From an uncultured Flavobacteriaceae bacterium (lineage in GTDB: Bacteria; Bacteroidota; Bacteroidia; Flavobacteriales; Flavobacteriaceae), in NCBI GenBank assembly GCA_947494205.1, contig CANLUH010000017.1, positions 1-64,000 on the forward strand: DNA of 64,000 bases, given 5' to 3'. A model generated the notes under the pieces. It saw nothing but the letters and a program-made list of their open reading frames with translations, searched no databases and was not told the origin of the DNA. Position 1 is the stretch's first letter. Every line of letters begins with the position of its first letter. The translations under genes were made by a program, and so were the position numbers. This document shows, one piece after another, positions 9,875 through 18,630 of the stretch.

Positions 9875-9959
9875 AAGCGGGAAGAAAATTAAACGAAAGT
9901 AATTTAAGTATAAATATTAGGTATTAGAAATCTCTTCGTCTAATTTAGATTTAAAGTCG

Positions 9960-9967
9960 TAATTTTG
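9960..9967 (+). promoter_or_regulatory. Candidate -7 element for the second porU
   Basis: TAATTTTG matches the Bacteroidota -7 consensus TAnnTTTG, 50 to 57 bp before the second porU start. No TTG lies at the right distance upstream, so this is a moderate candidate. It would allow the second copy to be expressed independently of the first. A partly matched inverted repeat (9914-9924 with 9980-9991) surrounds it. Confidence 0.4.
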
Positions 9968-10023
9968 TTTCGCTAAAAAAGAATACCTATAATAACACTT
10001 AAATAATTACGTTATTTATGTTA

Positions 10024-13000
10024 ATGAAAAAGATTGTACTAGTAATAGTAATTTTAACCTGCGGGCTAGCGTTCTCTCAACAAAAAAAGATTGATTTAAT
10101 TTGGAAAGAGACAACTACAATAGCTGCGGAGGATTATACTATAGAAATACCAAAATTTGAGCCTAAAGAAAACTTCAGTTATAGTCTAAAGGACGGACTA
10201 GAGTTCTTAGAACAATGGAAGGTGAATACACTAGTTAATGAAAACAGTGTTTCTGTATCTAATGTTGTTTACGCATCAATAAGTAGAGCAGAATTAAAAG
10301 GGCTTAATCTTAAAACCATTCCAAATGCATTAAAATTTAGCCTTAAAAATTCTATTGCTAGAAACGATAGGTATGTTATGTTAAGAGTTTCTGCAATAGT
10401 AAAAGATGGCTCTGGAGGTTATAAAAAAGTGAAATCGTTAACAGTTAACTATAGTAACTCCAACAGAAGTTCTTTAACAAACCAAAGTGCTCAAACTATT
10501 GTAGAGTCTAAATTGAGTACAGGAACATGGTATAAATTTGCAATAAACAAATCTGGAGTATACAGATTAAATAAATCTTACCTTAATAGTTTAGGCCTAA
10601 ATACTAACGGAATAGATCCTAGAAATATTAAAATTTATGGTAATGGAGGTAAAATGCTACCTTACAGAAATAATGAAAGCTATCCTTTTGATCCTGTAGA
10701 AAATGCAATAAAAGTAGTAGGAGAAGAAGATGGCGTTTTTAATAATGATGATTATGTGTTGTTTTATGGAGAAGGCCCTCTAGGTAATATAGAAGAAGCC
10801 ACTATAAATACAAACATAAATCCATACATGGATATAGCGTATTATTATATAACAGTAACTGCAGGCGCTGGAAAACGTATTTTTCCTATGGTACAACCAA
10901 CAGGAGCAGCCGATGTAACAATTACTACATTTCAAGATTACCAATTTCATGAAGTAGATGAGTTTAATTTAGCGTTTGTAGGAAGACGTTGGTTTGGTGA
11001 TGAATTTGATGTAGAAACTAGTAAAACCTTCGATTTTAATTTTTCAAATCTAGTAACAACAGATCCAGTACAATTAAAAGTTATAGGAGCTTCAACTGTA
11101 GTTAATGATACTAATATGACTGTTAGTTTTAATAATAACGAGGTTGCTGCTTTTGTAATTCCTGGTATAGATGATCCAAATTTTGTTGCAGAAGGTTTTT
11201 TTGTAGGAGATGTTAATGCTAATTCAGATAATATTACTGTTAAAATAGACTATGACAAACAAGGAAATCCAAGTGCAAAAGGTTATTTAGATTATATTTC
11301 TTTAGAAGCGACTAGAAATTTGTCATTTTCAGGAGAGCAATTTAAATTTTATAATAGAAGTACAGTTGCTTCAGCAGGAGTTGGACTTTATACTTTAAGT
11401 AATGCAAGTAATGTTTCAGAAATTTGGGACATAACAGATCTAAATAATATTACTACTGTAGAAAATAGTAACGGGTCTGCTACTATTAGTTATAAGTCTA
11501 CAATAGGAACATTAAAAACATTTGTAACGGTAAGTAGTGTAGATTTTTATGAGCCGTTAGAAACCTCTAATCCTTCTGTAGCCAATAGAAATATAAAAGG
11601 AACTATTTTTAATAATAGTCAAGGCACCTTTCAAGATATAGATTATTTAATGATAACGCCATCTAGTCATTTAGCGCAAGCTGAACGATTAGCACAAGTT
11701 AACCGTGTTAATAATAATTTTAATGTAAAAGTTGTTACAACAGAAGCTATATACGAAGAGTTTAGTACAAGTATGCGAGATATTTCGGCAATACGTAATT
11801 TTGTTAAATACGTGTACGATAATGCAAGCGCACCAGAAAATAGAGTGAAATATTTATGTTTATTTGGAGACAGTTCTTTCGATTACAAAGGCAGAATATC
11901 TTCTAATACCTATAATATGCCTATTTGGAATGCTTACGATAGTTTTAACTTAACGAATTCTTTTGTTTCCGATGATTTCTTCACTATGATGGATGATAAC
12001 GAAGGGAATTTAGAATCTACGGATAAACCAGATATCGCTGTTGGTAGAATTTTAGCAGATACGCCATTAAAAGCAAAACAAATGGTAGATAAAGTTATAA
12101 CCTATTATTCTAAAGAAGCTTTGGGAAGTTGGAGAAATAATTTTATAGTAATCTCGGATGATGTAGATGAACCTTGGGAAATTGTATTGCAAGAAACTAC
12201 GGATTTAATTGGTGATGAAATAACAGCAGAAAAACCATTTATGAATCCAATTAAGATTCATACCGATTCATTTCAACAAGAGTCTTCCGCAGGAGGAGAT
12301 CGTTATCCAGAAGTAGCAACAGCAATTTCTAATGCTATAGAAAACGGAGGACTGGTAGTAAATTATTTTGGGCATGGAGGTGAAGATGGTTTCGCTTTCG
12401 AGAGAATATTCCAAAAACCAGACGCAGCAGGATTACGAAATGAATGTCGATTAAACTGTTTTGTAACCGTAACCTGCGAATATACTAAGTTCGATAATCC
12501 GTTAAGGGAAACAGCAGGAGAATTAATTTATTGGAATAAAGATGGAGGTGCAATATCATTAATTACAACAACAAGACAAATATTTGTAAGTGTTGGGGTA
12601 ACATTTAATTCTGTATTAGAAGAATATCTGTTCTCATACAGCGATTTGGATAACTTTAGTGATTTTGAGTACCCTACAATGGCTGAAGCGTTGCGTTTAA
12701 CAAAAATAGACCCCTCAATATCTGGAATAAATCAGAAAAACTTAGTGTTTTATATAGGAGATCCAGGATTGAAATTAGCATTTCCTACTCCAAATGTAAG
12801 ATTAACAACAATAAATGATGTTCCTGTTGCGCAAGCACAGTCAACAGAAGTGCTAGAAGCTTTAAGTTATGCTAAAATAGCAGGAGAAGTTACCGATTTA
12901 GGAGGTAATGTATTGTCAGATTATACTGGAGTTGTAACCACCACTATATACGATAAGCCAATACAGCGTCAAACCTTAGGAAACGACAATACAGTCGTTG

Positions 13001-13911
13001 GCGGACAAGTAGCAAAGTTAGATTACGAAGCATTAGGAGCAGTAATATTTAGAGGGCAAGCCTCTGTAGTAAATGGACAATTTGAATTCGACTTTATTGT
13101 GCCAAGAGATATAGGAATACCAGTTGGGTATGGAAAAGTTAGTTTCTATGCATCAACAGAAACCTCGTTAGTCGATCAATCTGGAGCAACAACAACAACT
13201 TTACAAATTGGAGGATTAAATGAAGACGCACCAGAAGACAATGTTGGTCCAGTAATTAATCTATTTATGAATGATGAAGCCTTTGCTTCAGGAGGTGTTA
13301 CTAATGAATCTCCTAACTTACTGGTGAAACTTCAAGATGAAAATGGAATAAACACAGCCAGCGGAATAGGACATGATATCGTAGCGATATTAGATGGTGA
13401 TGAAGTAAATCCGTTTATACTTAATAATTATTATTCTACAGAAGTAGACGATTATACAAGAGGAAGTTTAAGTTTCCCATTTAGAGATTTAAAGCCAGGA
13501 TTACATACTTTAAAATTAAAAGCTTGGGATGTGTACAATAATTCTTCAACTGCAGAGTTACAGTTTGTAGTATTTAATGAGAACGACCACTTAATAGTAG
13601 AAAACGTATTAAATTATCCCAATCCGTTTGTAAACTATACCGAATTTTGGTTCAATCATAACAGCTCAGAAGTTTTAGACATTTCAATACAGATATTTAC
13701 AGTTTCTGGGAAGCTAGTAAGAACGCTAAATGGACAAAGTCAAGGAAATGGTGCAAAAGGAGGAAGTTCAACCTCTAGAGATATTATTTGGGATGGACGT
13801 GACGATTTTGGAGATAAAATAGGAAAAGGTACCTATATATATAAATTAAAAGTGCACTCTAGTGCAACAAACAAAACGGTAGAAAAAATAGAGAAACTTG
13901 TAATACTCTAA
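10024..13911 (+). CDS. porU: Type IX secretion system sortase PorU, second tandem copy
   Basis: This 1295-residue protein (from the ATG at 10024; 10018 is an alternative) aligns with the first PorU end to end. The signal peptide ends near 'LAFSQ', the C25 domain starts at about residue 540, and catalytic His ('YFGHGGEDG', codon 12373-12375) and Cys ('TVTCEYTKFDNP', codon 12475-12477) are kept. The N-terminal 150 residues have clearly diverged from copy one, while the last 140 are nearly identical in protein but differ at many silent sites. That pattern suggests an old duplication with both copies under selection. It is followed by porV. PorU is normally single-copy, so one copy may serve a subset of cargo; this is inference. 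Confidence 0.95.
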   Translation: MKKIVLVIVILTCGLAFSQQKKIDLIWKETTTIAAEDYTIEIPKFEPKENFSYSLKDGLEFLEQWKVNTLVNENSVSVSNVVYASISRAELKGLNLKTIPNALKFSLKNSIARNDRYVMLRVSAIVKDGSGGYKKVKSLTVNYSNSNRSSLTNQSAQTIVESKLSTGTWYKFAINKSGVYRLNKSYLNSLGLNTNGIDPRNIKIYGNGGKMLPYRNNESYPFDPVENAIKVVGEEDGVFNNDDYVLFYGEGPLGNIEEATINTNINPYMDIAYYYITVTAGAGKRIFPMVQPTGAADVTITTFQDYQFHEVDEFNLAFVGRRWFGDEFDVETSKTFDFNFSNLVTTDPVQLKVIGASTVVNDTNMTVSFNNNEVAAFVIPGIDDPNFVAEGFFVGDVNANSDNITVKIDYDKQGNPSAKGYLDYISLEATRNLSFSGEQFKFYNRSTVASAGVGLYTLSNASNVSEIWDITDLNNITTVENSNGSATISYKSTIGTLKTFVTVSSVDFYEPLETSNPSVANRNIKGTIFNNSQGTFQDIDYLMITPSSHLAQAERLAQVNRVNNNFNVKVVTTEAIYEEFSTSMRDISAIRNFVKYVYDNASAPENRVKYLCLFGDSSFDYKGRISSNTYNMPIWNAYDSFNLTNSFVSDDFFTMMDDNEGNLESTDKPDIAVGRILADTPLKAKQMVDKVITYYSKEALGSWRNNFIVISDDVDEPWEIVLQETTDLIGDEITAEKPFMNPIKIHTDSFQQESSAGGDRYPEVATAISNAIENGGLVVNYFGHGGEDGFAFERIFQKPDAAGLRNECRLNCFVTVTCEYTKFDNPLRETAGELIYWNKDGGAISLITTTRQIFVSVGVTFNSVLEEYLFSYSDLDNFSDFEYPTMAEALRLTKIDPSISGINQKNLVFYIGDPGLKLAFPTPNVRLTTINDVPVAQAQSTEVLEALSYAKIAGEVTDLGGNVLSDYTGVVTTTIYDKPIQRQTLGNDNTVVGGQVAKLDYEALGAVIFRGQASVVNGQFEFDFIVPRDIGIPVGYGKVSFYASTETSLVDQSGATTTTLQIGGLNEDAPEDNVGPVINLFMNDEAFASGGVTNESPNLLVKLQDENGINTASGIGHDIVAILDGDEVNPFILNNYYSTEVDDYTRGSLSFPFRDLKPGLHTLKLKAWDVYNNSSTAELQFVVFNENDHLIVENVLNYPNPFVNYTEFWFNHNSSEVLDISIQIFTVSGKLVRTLNGQSQGNGAKGGSSTSRDIIWDGRDDFGDKIGKGTYIYKLKVHSSATNKTVEKIEKLVIL

Positions 13912-13927
13912 TAAAAAATTATATTTG
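13898..13927 (+). promoter_or_regulatory. Promoter of porV, inside the 3' end of the second porU
   Basis: TTG at 13898-13900, a 19-bp spacer and TATATTTG at 13920-13927 match the Bacteroidota sigma-factor consensus in both boxes and spacing. The -33 box lies in the last codons of the second porU. Transcription would start about 12 bases before the porV ATG. Confidence 0.7.
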
Positions 13928-13944
13928 TAAAATAAAAATTATCT

Positions 13945-15180
13945 ATGAAGAATAAAATCATAATAGCAATAACATTGTTTTTTGCGTTTAAACTAAGTGC
14001 GCAAACAACTATAATCCCTAACCAAGATACTAGAGTTATTACTACAGGAATGCCATTTTTACTTATAGCGCCAGATGCACGAGCAGCTGGTATGGGTGAT
14101 ATGGGAGTAGCAACGTCGCCAGATGGTTATTCTCAAAAATGGAATTCAGCTAAAAACGTCTTCGCTACATCTAAAGCAGGAGTATCATTAAGTTATACAC
14201 CATATTTAAGTAAATTAGTTAACGATATAGGAATTGGATATTTATCATACTATAATAGATTAAATGAGCAAAGTGCTTTTGGAGCCAGTTTAACTTATTT
14301 TAGTTTAGGTGAAATTGAATTTGTAGAAGATGCAACATCAGAGCCTTTAATCCAGAAACCAAATGAATTTGCATTAGATTTATCTTACGCATTACGATTA
14401 AGTGATCAATTTGGTATGTCTGTAGCTATGCGTTACTTAAGATCCGATTTAAAATTAAATACAGGAGGTAACGATATTAAAGCAGCAAGTACATTTGGTG
14501 TAGATATTAGTGGTTACTACCAAAGTGAAGAAGAAGCCTACAACAGTTTCAACGGACGTTGGAGAGGTGGTTTTGCAATACAAAATTTAGGACCTAAATT
14601 TAAGTATGATGAAGGAGCGCAAGATAACTTTCAACCAACAAACTTACGTTTAGGAGCTGGTTTCGATTTTATATTCGATCAATACAACAAATTAGCAGTA
14701 ACAGCTGAGGTTTCTAAATTATTAGTACCAACACCTCCAGTTTATGGAACAGAAAGAGAATTTACAGATAATAATGGAAATGGCGTATACGATGAGGATA
14801 CAGACGATTTAGGAGCTGTAGTAAATAGTAATGTAATACTAGAAGGTCAAGACCCAGATGTAAGTTTTATATCAGGAGTATTCCAATCATTTGGAGATGC
14901 ACCAGGAGGATTTAGTGAAGAATTAAAAGAATTTACTTATGCATTAGGAGCAGAATACTTATACCAAGAATCATTTGCTTTTAGAGCAGGATATTTTAAT
15001 GAAAACGAAAGTAAAGGAGCACGTAAGTTTTTTGCATTAGGAGCAGGATTTAAATACAATGTAATAAATGTAGATTTATCATACTTATTTTCAGCATCTC
15101 AAGTGCAGAGTCCTTTAGAAAGTACATTACGTTTCTCTTTAACGTTTAACTTAGGAGAAGGAACCTATACAGAATACTAA
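13945..15180 (+). CDS. porV: Type IX secretion system outer-membrane protein PorV (LptO)
   Basis: PorV is a FadL-like outer-membrane beta-barrel that binds T9SS cargo at the translocon and delivers it to PorU. The 411-residue product has a cleavable signal ending at about 'KLSAQ', then 'DTRVITTGMPFLLIAPDARAAG', the hallmark N-terminal block. After it come 'MGVATSPDGYSQKWNSAK' and repeated amphipathic beta-strands with a closing 'LRFSLTFNLG'. An acidic loop (about 270-290, Asp/Asn/Gly-rich) looks surface-exposed. It lies 33 bp after the second porU with its own consensus promoter and is closed by a terminator at 15205-15236. Confidence 0.96.
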   Translation: MKNKIIIAITLFFAFKLSAQTTIIPNQDTRVITTGMPFLLIAPDARAAGMGDMGVATSPDGYSQKWNSAKNVFATSKAGVSLSYTPYLSKLVNDIGIGYLSYYNRLNEQSAFGASLTYFSLGEIEFVEDATSEPLIQKPNEFALDLSYALRLSDQFGMSVAMRYLRSDLKLNTGGNDIKAASTFGVDISGYYQSEEEAYNSFNGRWRGGFAIQNLGPKFKYDEGAQDNFQPTNLRLGAGFDFIFDQYNKLAVTAEVSKLLVPTPPVYGTEREFTDNNGNGVYDEDTDDLGAVVNSNVILEGQDPDVSFISGVFQSFGDAPGGFSEELKEFTYALGAEYLYQESFAFRAGYFNENESKGARKFFALGAGFKYNVINVDLSYLFSASQVQSPLESTLRFSLTFNLGEGTYTEY

Positions 15181-15204
15181 ATAGTATTAATACATAATAA
15201 TTAC

Positions 15205-15236
15205 AAAAACTATTGCCTATCGCAATAGTTTTTTTG
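15205..15236 (+). terminator. Terminator after porV
   Basis: A 12-bp perfect stem (15205-15216 with 15222-15233, 5-base loop) runs into a T tract, 24 bp after the porV stop. It separates the T9SS genes from cdd. Confidence 0.85.
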
Positions 15237-15277
15237 TTTAAATTAGTCAGCCGAACACATTACGTTCAGAATAGTAT

Positions 15278-15760
15278 ATGAAGGAAGTAAAAATAGAATC
15301 TACGTTATACGTTTATGAGTCCATAGAAGAACTTGCGGTAGATGTAAAAGAGTTAATGAGTAAAGCTGTAGAAGCAAGAAATAAAGCCTATGCGCCATAT
15401 TCCAAATTTAATGTTGGAGCTGCTTTAATATTAGACAACGGAGAAATTATTACAGGGAGTAATCAAGAAAATGCATCATACCCATCTGGGTTGTGTGCAG
15501 AACGAACCGCAATATATTATGCAGGTGCTAAATACCCAAAAGCAAATATTGTAAAAATGGCAATTACTGCAGCGTCTCAAAATCAAAAAACAACAGCGCC
15601 AATACCGCCGTGTGGAGCTTGTAGACAAGCAATAGCAGAGTATGAAGTAAAACAAGAACAAGCTATAGAGATTTACTTTATGGGAGAAACAGGTTCGGTT
15701 GCAAAATCGAATTCTTTAGCTAATTTATTACCCCTTGTTTTTGATAAATCAAAACTATAA
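15278..15760 (+). CDS. cdd: Cytidine deaminase
   Basis: Cdd deaminates cytidine and deoxycytidine to uridine forms in pyrimidine salvage. The 160-residue product has the zinc-dependent deaminase signature: 'APYSKFNVGAALI', then 'CAERTAI' with the first zinc Cys and catalytic Glu, and 'PPCGACRQAI' with the other two zinc Cys. Having Cys at all three zinc positions fits the homotetrameric class. It is somewhat longer than the usual 130 residues because of about 30 residues at the N-terminus. It sits between the porV terminator and the pdhA promoter, so it is probably a single-gene unit. Confidence 0.95.
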   Translation: MKEVKIESTLYVYESIEELAVDVKELMSKAVEARNKAYAPYSKFNVGAALILDNGEIITGSNQENASYPSGLCAERTAIYYAGAKYPKANIVKMAITAASQNQKTTAPIPPCGACRQAIAEYEVKQEQAIEIYFMGETGSVAKSNSLANLLPLVFDKSKL

Positions 15761-15836
15761 CGTTTTCGAAATAAAGAAGAGGTTAATCTTAATGAAATTT
15801 AACGAATAACAGTTTTTTCGTTATTAACTAAAGTGT

Positions 15837-15844
15837 TACTTTTG
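15837..15844 (+). promoter_or_regulatory. Candidate -7 element for pdhA
   Basis: TACTTTTG matches TAnnTTTG, 30 bp before the pdhA ATG. The -33 position reads TTT rather than TTG. The inverted words aacgaataac (15801-15810) and gttattcgtt (15844-15853) flank the element and could be an operator or fold in the mRNA. Confidence 0.55.
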
Positions 15845-15874
15845 TTATTCGTTTATTTTTAAAATGCGTTACCA

Positions 15875-16873
15875 ATGCAAAAAATTACAAAAGAAACATA
15901 CCTAAAGTGGTATGAAGATATGTTGTTCTGGAGAAAGTTTGAAGACAAACTTGCAGCAGTATATATTCAACAAAAAGTAAGAGGATTTCTTCACTTATAT
16001 AACGGTCAAGAAGCAGTGTTAGCAGGAGCTTTACATGCTATGGATTTAACCAAAGATAAAATGATTACTGCATATAGAAATCACGTACAACCAATAGGTA
16101 TGGGAGTTGATCCTAGACGTGTTATGGCAGAATTATATGGTAAAGCAACAGGAACATCTCAAGGATTAGGTGGTTCTATGCACATTTTTTCTAAAGAACA
16201 CCGTTTTTATGGAGGACATGGTATCGTAGGAGGACAAATTCCTTTAGGAGCTGGAATCGCTTTTGGAGATAAATACCACGATGTTGATGCTGTTACCATT
16301 TGTTGTTTTGGAGATGGAGCAGCAAGACAAGGGTCGCTTCATGAAACTTTTAACTTAGCGATGTTATGGAAACTACCAGTCGTATTTGTTTGTGAAAACA
16401 ATGGATATGCCATGGGAACCTCTGTAGAGCGTACAGCAAACCATACCGATATTTGGAAACTAGGACGAGGTTATGAAATGCCTTCAGGACCTGTAGATGG
16501 TATGAATCCAATTAAAGTTGCCGAAGCATTCGACGAAGCTATTTCTAGAGCACGTCGTGGGGATGGACCAACATTTTTAGAAGTTAAAACATACAGATAT
16601 AGAGGTCATTCTATGAGTGATGCGCAGCATTACAGAACGAAAGATGAAGTAGAAGAGTACAAGAAAATAGATCCAATTAAACAAGTTAAAGACATCATTC
16701 TAGAAGAGAAATATGCTTCAGAAGATGATATTAAAGCTATCGATAAACGTGTTAAAGCATTAGTTGCAGAATGTGAAAAGTTTGCAGAAGAATCTCCGTA
16801 TCCAGAGAAAAACGTAATGTACGATGCCGTTTACGAACAAGAAGATTATCCATTCATTCAGCATAAAATATAA
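15875..16873 (+). CDS. pdhA: Pyruvate dehydrogenase E1 component, alpha subunit
   Basis: This 332-residue subunit carries the thiamine diphosphate site of pyruvate dehydrogenase E1, which decarboxylates pyruvate and passes the acetyl group to the E2 lipoyl arm. Visible marks are 'AYRNHVQPIGMGVDP', 'GGSMHIFSKEHRFYGGHGIVGGQIPLG', and the ThDP motif beginning 'GDGAARQGS' and ending near 'CENNGYAMGTS'. The loop 'YRYRGHSMSDAQHYR' is the conserved Ser-containing region. It is cytoplasmic. pdhC follows after 3 bp, so the two are co-translated. The beta subunit is not adjacent and must lie elsewhere. Confidence 0.96.
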   Translation: MQKITKETYLKWYEDMLFWRKFEDKLAAVYIQQKVRGFLHLYNGQEAVLAGALHAMDLTKDKMITAYRNHVQPIGMGVDPRRVMAELYGKATGTSQGLGGSMHIFSKEHRFYGGHGIVGGQIPLGAGIAFGDKYHDVDAVTICCFGDGAARQGSLHETFNLAMLWKLPVVFVCENNGYAMGTSVERTANHTDIWKLGRGYEMPSGPVDGMNPIKVAEAFDEAISRARRGDGPTFLEVKTYRYRGHSMSDAQHYRTKDEVEEYKKIDPIKQVKDIILEEKYASEDDIKAIDKRVKALVAECEKFAEESPYPEKNVMYDAVYEQEDYPFIQHKI

Positions 16874-16876
16874 ATT

Positions 16877-18502
16877 ATGGCTACAGTAATTAACATGCCG
16901 CGCTTAAGCGACACAATGGAAGAAGGAACCGTTGCTACATGGTTAAAAAAAGTAGGCGATAAAATTGAAGAAGGTGATATTCTAGCAGAAATAGAAACTG
17001 ATAAAGCTACAATGGAATTTGAGTCTTTCAACGAAGGGACTTTATTACATATTGGAGTAGAAGAAGGAGACACAGCAGCAGTTGATACGCTTTTAGCTAT
17101 TATTGGAGAAGAAGGAGAAGATATTTCAGGTTTGCTTAACGGAAGTGCAGCTGAAACAGCAGAAGAAGCATCAAAAGTAGCAGAAGATATAGCTTCAAAT
17201 ATTGAAGCAACAGCCGCTACTGAAGCAACCGAATTACCAGAAGGTGTTATAGTGGTTACTATGCCAAGGTTAAGCGATACCATGGAAGAAGGTACTGTAG
17301 CAACTTGGTTAAAGAAAGTAGGAGAAGAGATAGAAGAAGGTGATATTCTTGCGGAAATAGAAACGGACAAAGCTACAATGGAGTTTGAGTCGTTTAATGC
17401 AGGAACATTATTATATGTAGGATTAGAAGAAGGAGATTCTGCAAAAGTAGATGCGCTTTTAGCGATTATTGGCCCAAAAGGGACCGATGTTTCAAGCGTA
17501 GCAAAAAACTTTAAAATAGCAGGAGATAGTGCTACAACTGAAGTTAAAGCTGAGGTCCCTAAACAGGACGCTAAAGTTGAGACTCCAAAAGCAGATGCTA
17601 AACCAACAGCAAAAGTAGAAACAGTTCAAAATGCTTCTACAGGACGTATTTTTGTATCTCCTTTAGCTAAGAAAATGGCTGAAGAAAAAGGAATCAACTT
17701 ATCTCAAGTACAAGGTTCTGGAGAGAATGGACGTATTGTAAAACGCGATATAGAAAACTTTGTGCCAGCAGCAGCGACACAATCGTCTGCACCAGTTGCA
17801 AAATTTGTAGCATCAGGACAAGAAGATACAGACGAAGTGAAACACTCGCAAATGCGTAAAGTAATTGCGAAGCGTTTAGCAGAATCTAAATTCACAGCAC
17901 CGCATTATTACTTAAATGTAGAGTTCGACATGGAGAATGCTATGGCATTCCGTGCGCAATACAACTCAATCCCAGATATCAAAATCTCTTATAATGACAT
18001 GATTGTTAAAGCTTGTGCTTTAGCATTGCGTCAGCATCCACAAGTAAATTCACAATGGTTTGCAGATAAGATGCAGTTAAATAACCATGTACACATTGGA
18101 GTTGCAGTTGCAGTAGAAGATGGATTAGTTGTACCAGTAGTAAAATTTGCTAATGAGCAATCATTACCGCAAATTGGAGCTTCTGTAAAAGACTTTGCAG
18201 GTAGAGCAAGAAAAAAGAAACTAACACCTCAAGAAATGGAAGGTAGTACTTTTACTATTTCTAACTTAGGGATGTTTGGAATAGAAAGCTTTACATCTAT
18301 TATAAACCAGCCAAACTCAGCCATTTTATCGGTAGGAGCAATTGTAGCAAAACCAGTAGTTAAAAATGGTCAAGTAGTAGCAGGGCATACAATGAAATTA
18401 ACCTTAGCATGCGATCACAGAACTGTGGACGGAGCTACAGGCGCACAGTTTTTACAAACATTAAAAGGATATATAGAAAATCCAGTAACGATGTTAGTAT
18501 AG
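16877..18502 (+). CDS. pdhC: Pyruvate dehydrogenase E2, dihydrolipoamide acetyltransferase
   Basis: E2 forms the core of the pyruvate dehydrogenase complex and transfers acetyl groups from lipoyl-lysine to CoA. The 541-residue protein has two nearly identical lipoyl domains (about 1-80 and 127-205), each with the lipoylated Lys in 'IETDKATMEFESF'. Ala/Glu- and Pro/Ala/Lys-rich linkers follow. A peripheral-subunit-binding domain lies at about 255-295 ('SPLAKKMAEEKGI'), and the catalytic domain ends with 'CDHRTVDGATGAQF', which has the active-site His. It is transcribed with pdhA and ends at the terminator at 18531. A two-lipoyl E2 is common in this group. Confidence 0.97.
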   Translation: MATVINMPRLSDTMEEGTVATWLKKVGDKIEEGDILAEIETDKATMEFESFNEGTLLHIGVEEGDTAAVDTLLAIIGEEGEDISGLLNGSAAETAEEASKVAEDIASNIEATAATEATELPEGVIVVTMPRLSDTMEEGTVATWLKKVGEEIEEGDILAEIETDKATMEFESFNAGTLLYVGLEEGDSAKVDALLAIIGPKGTDVSSVAKNFKIAGDSATTEVKAEVPKQDAKVETPKADAKPTAKVETVQNASTGRIFVSPLAKKMAEEKGINLSQVQGSGENGRIVKRDIENFVPAAATQSSAPVAKFVASGQEDTDEVKHSQMRKVIAKRLAESKFTAPHYYLNVEFDMENAMAFRAQYNSIPDIKISYNDMIVKACALALRQHPQVNSQWFADKMQLNNHVHIGVAVAVEDGLVVPVVKFANEQSLPQIGASVKDFAGRARKKKLTPQEMEGSTFTISNLGMFGIESFTSIINQPNSAILSVGAIVAKPVVKNGQVVAGHTMKLTLACDHRTVDGATGAQFLQTLKGYIENPVTMLV

Positions 18503-18530
18503 CTTAGCAATATACATTCGATTAAATATA

Positions 18531-18567
18531 AAAACCGATTCATAATTAAAATGAATCGGTTTTTTTG
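18531..18567 (+). terminator. Terminator of pdhA-pdhC
   Basis: A 13-bp perfect stem (18531-18543 with 18551-18563) around a 7-base loop is followed by T residues, 28 bp after the pdhC stop. Confidence 0.87.
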
Positions 18568-18630
18568 TAAGGTTATTTTAAGTTGAACCACCAATAAGTA
18601 TAAATTAATTAACTGTAAAATCCCCTTAAA

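Noticed and set aside
5984-13911. Possibility that the two porU frames are one gene split or assembled twice
   Set aside because: Each copy has its own signal peptide, catalytic pair and C-terminus, and the DNA differs throughout, so neither a frameshift nor an assembly repeat explains it.
16858-17370. 170-codon antisense frame opposite pdhC
   Set aside because: It is the shadow of the two lipoyl domains; Ser/Ala-rich low-complexity product with no domain, on the wrong strand of a clear gene.
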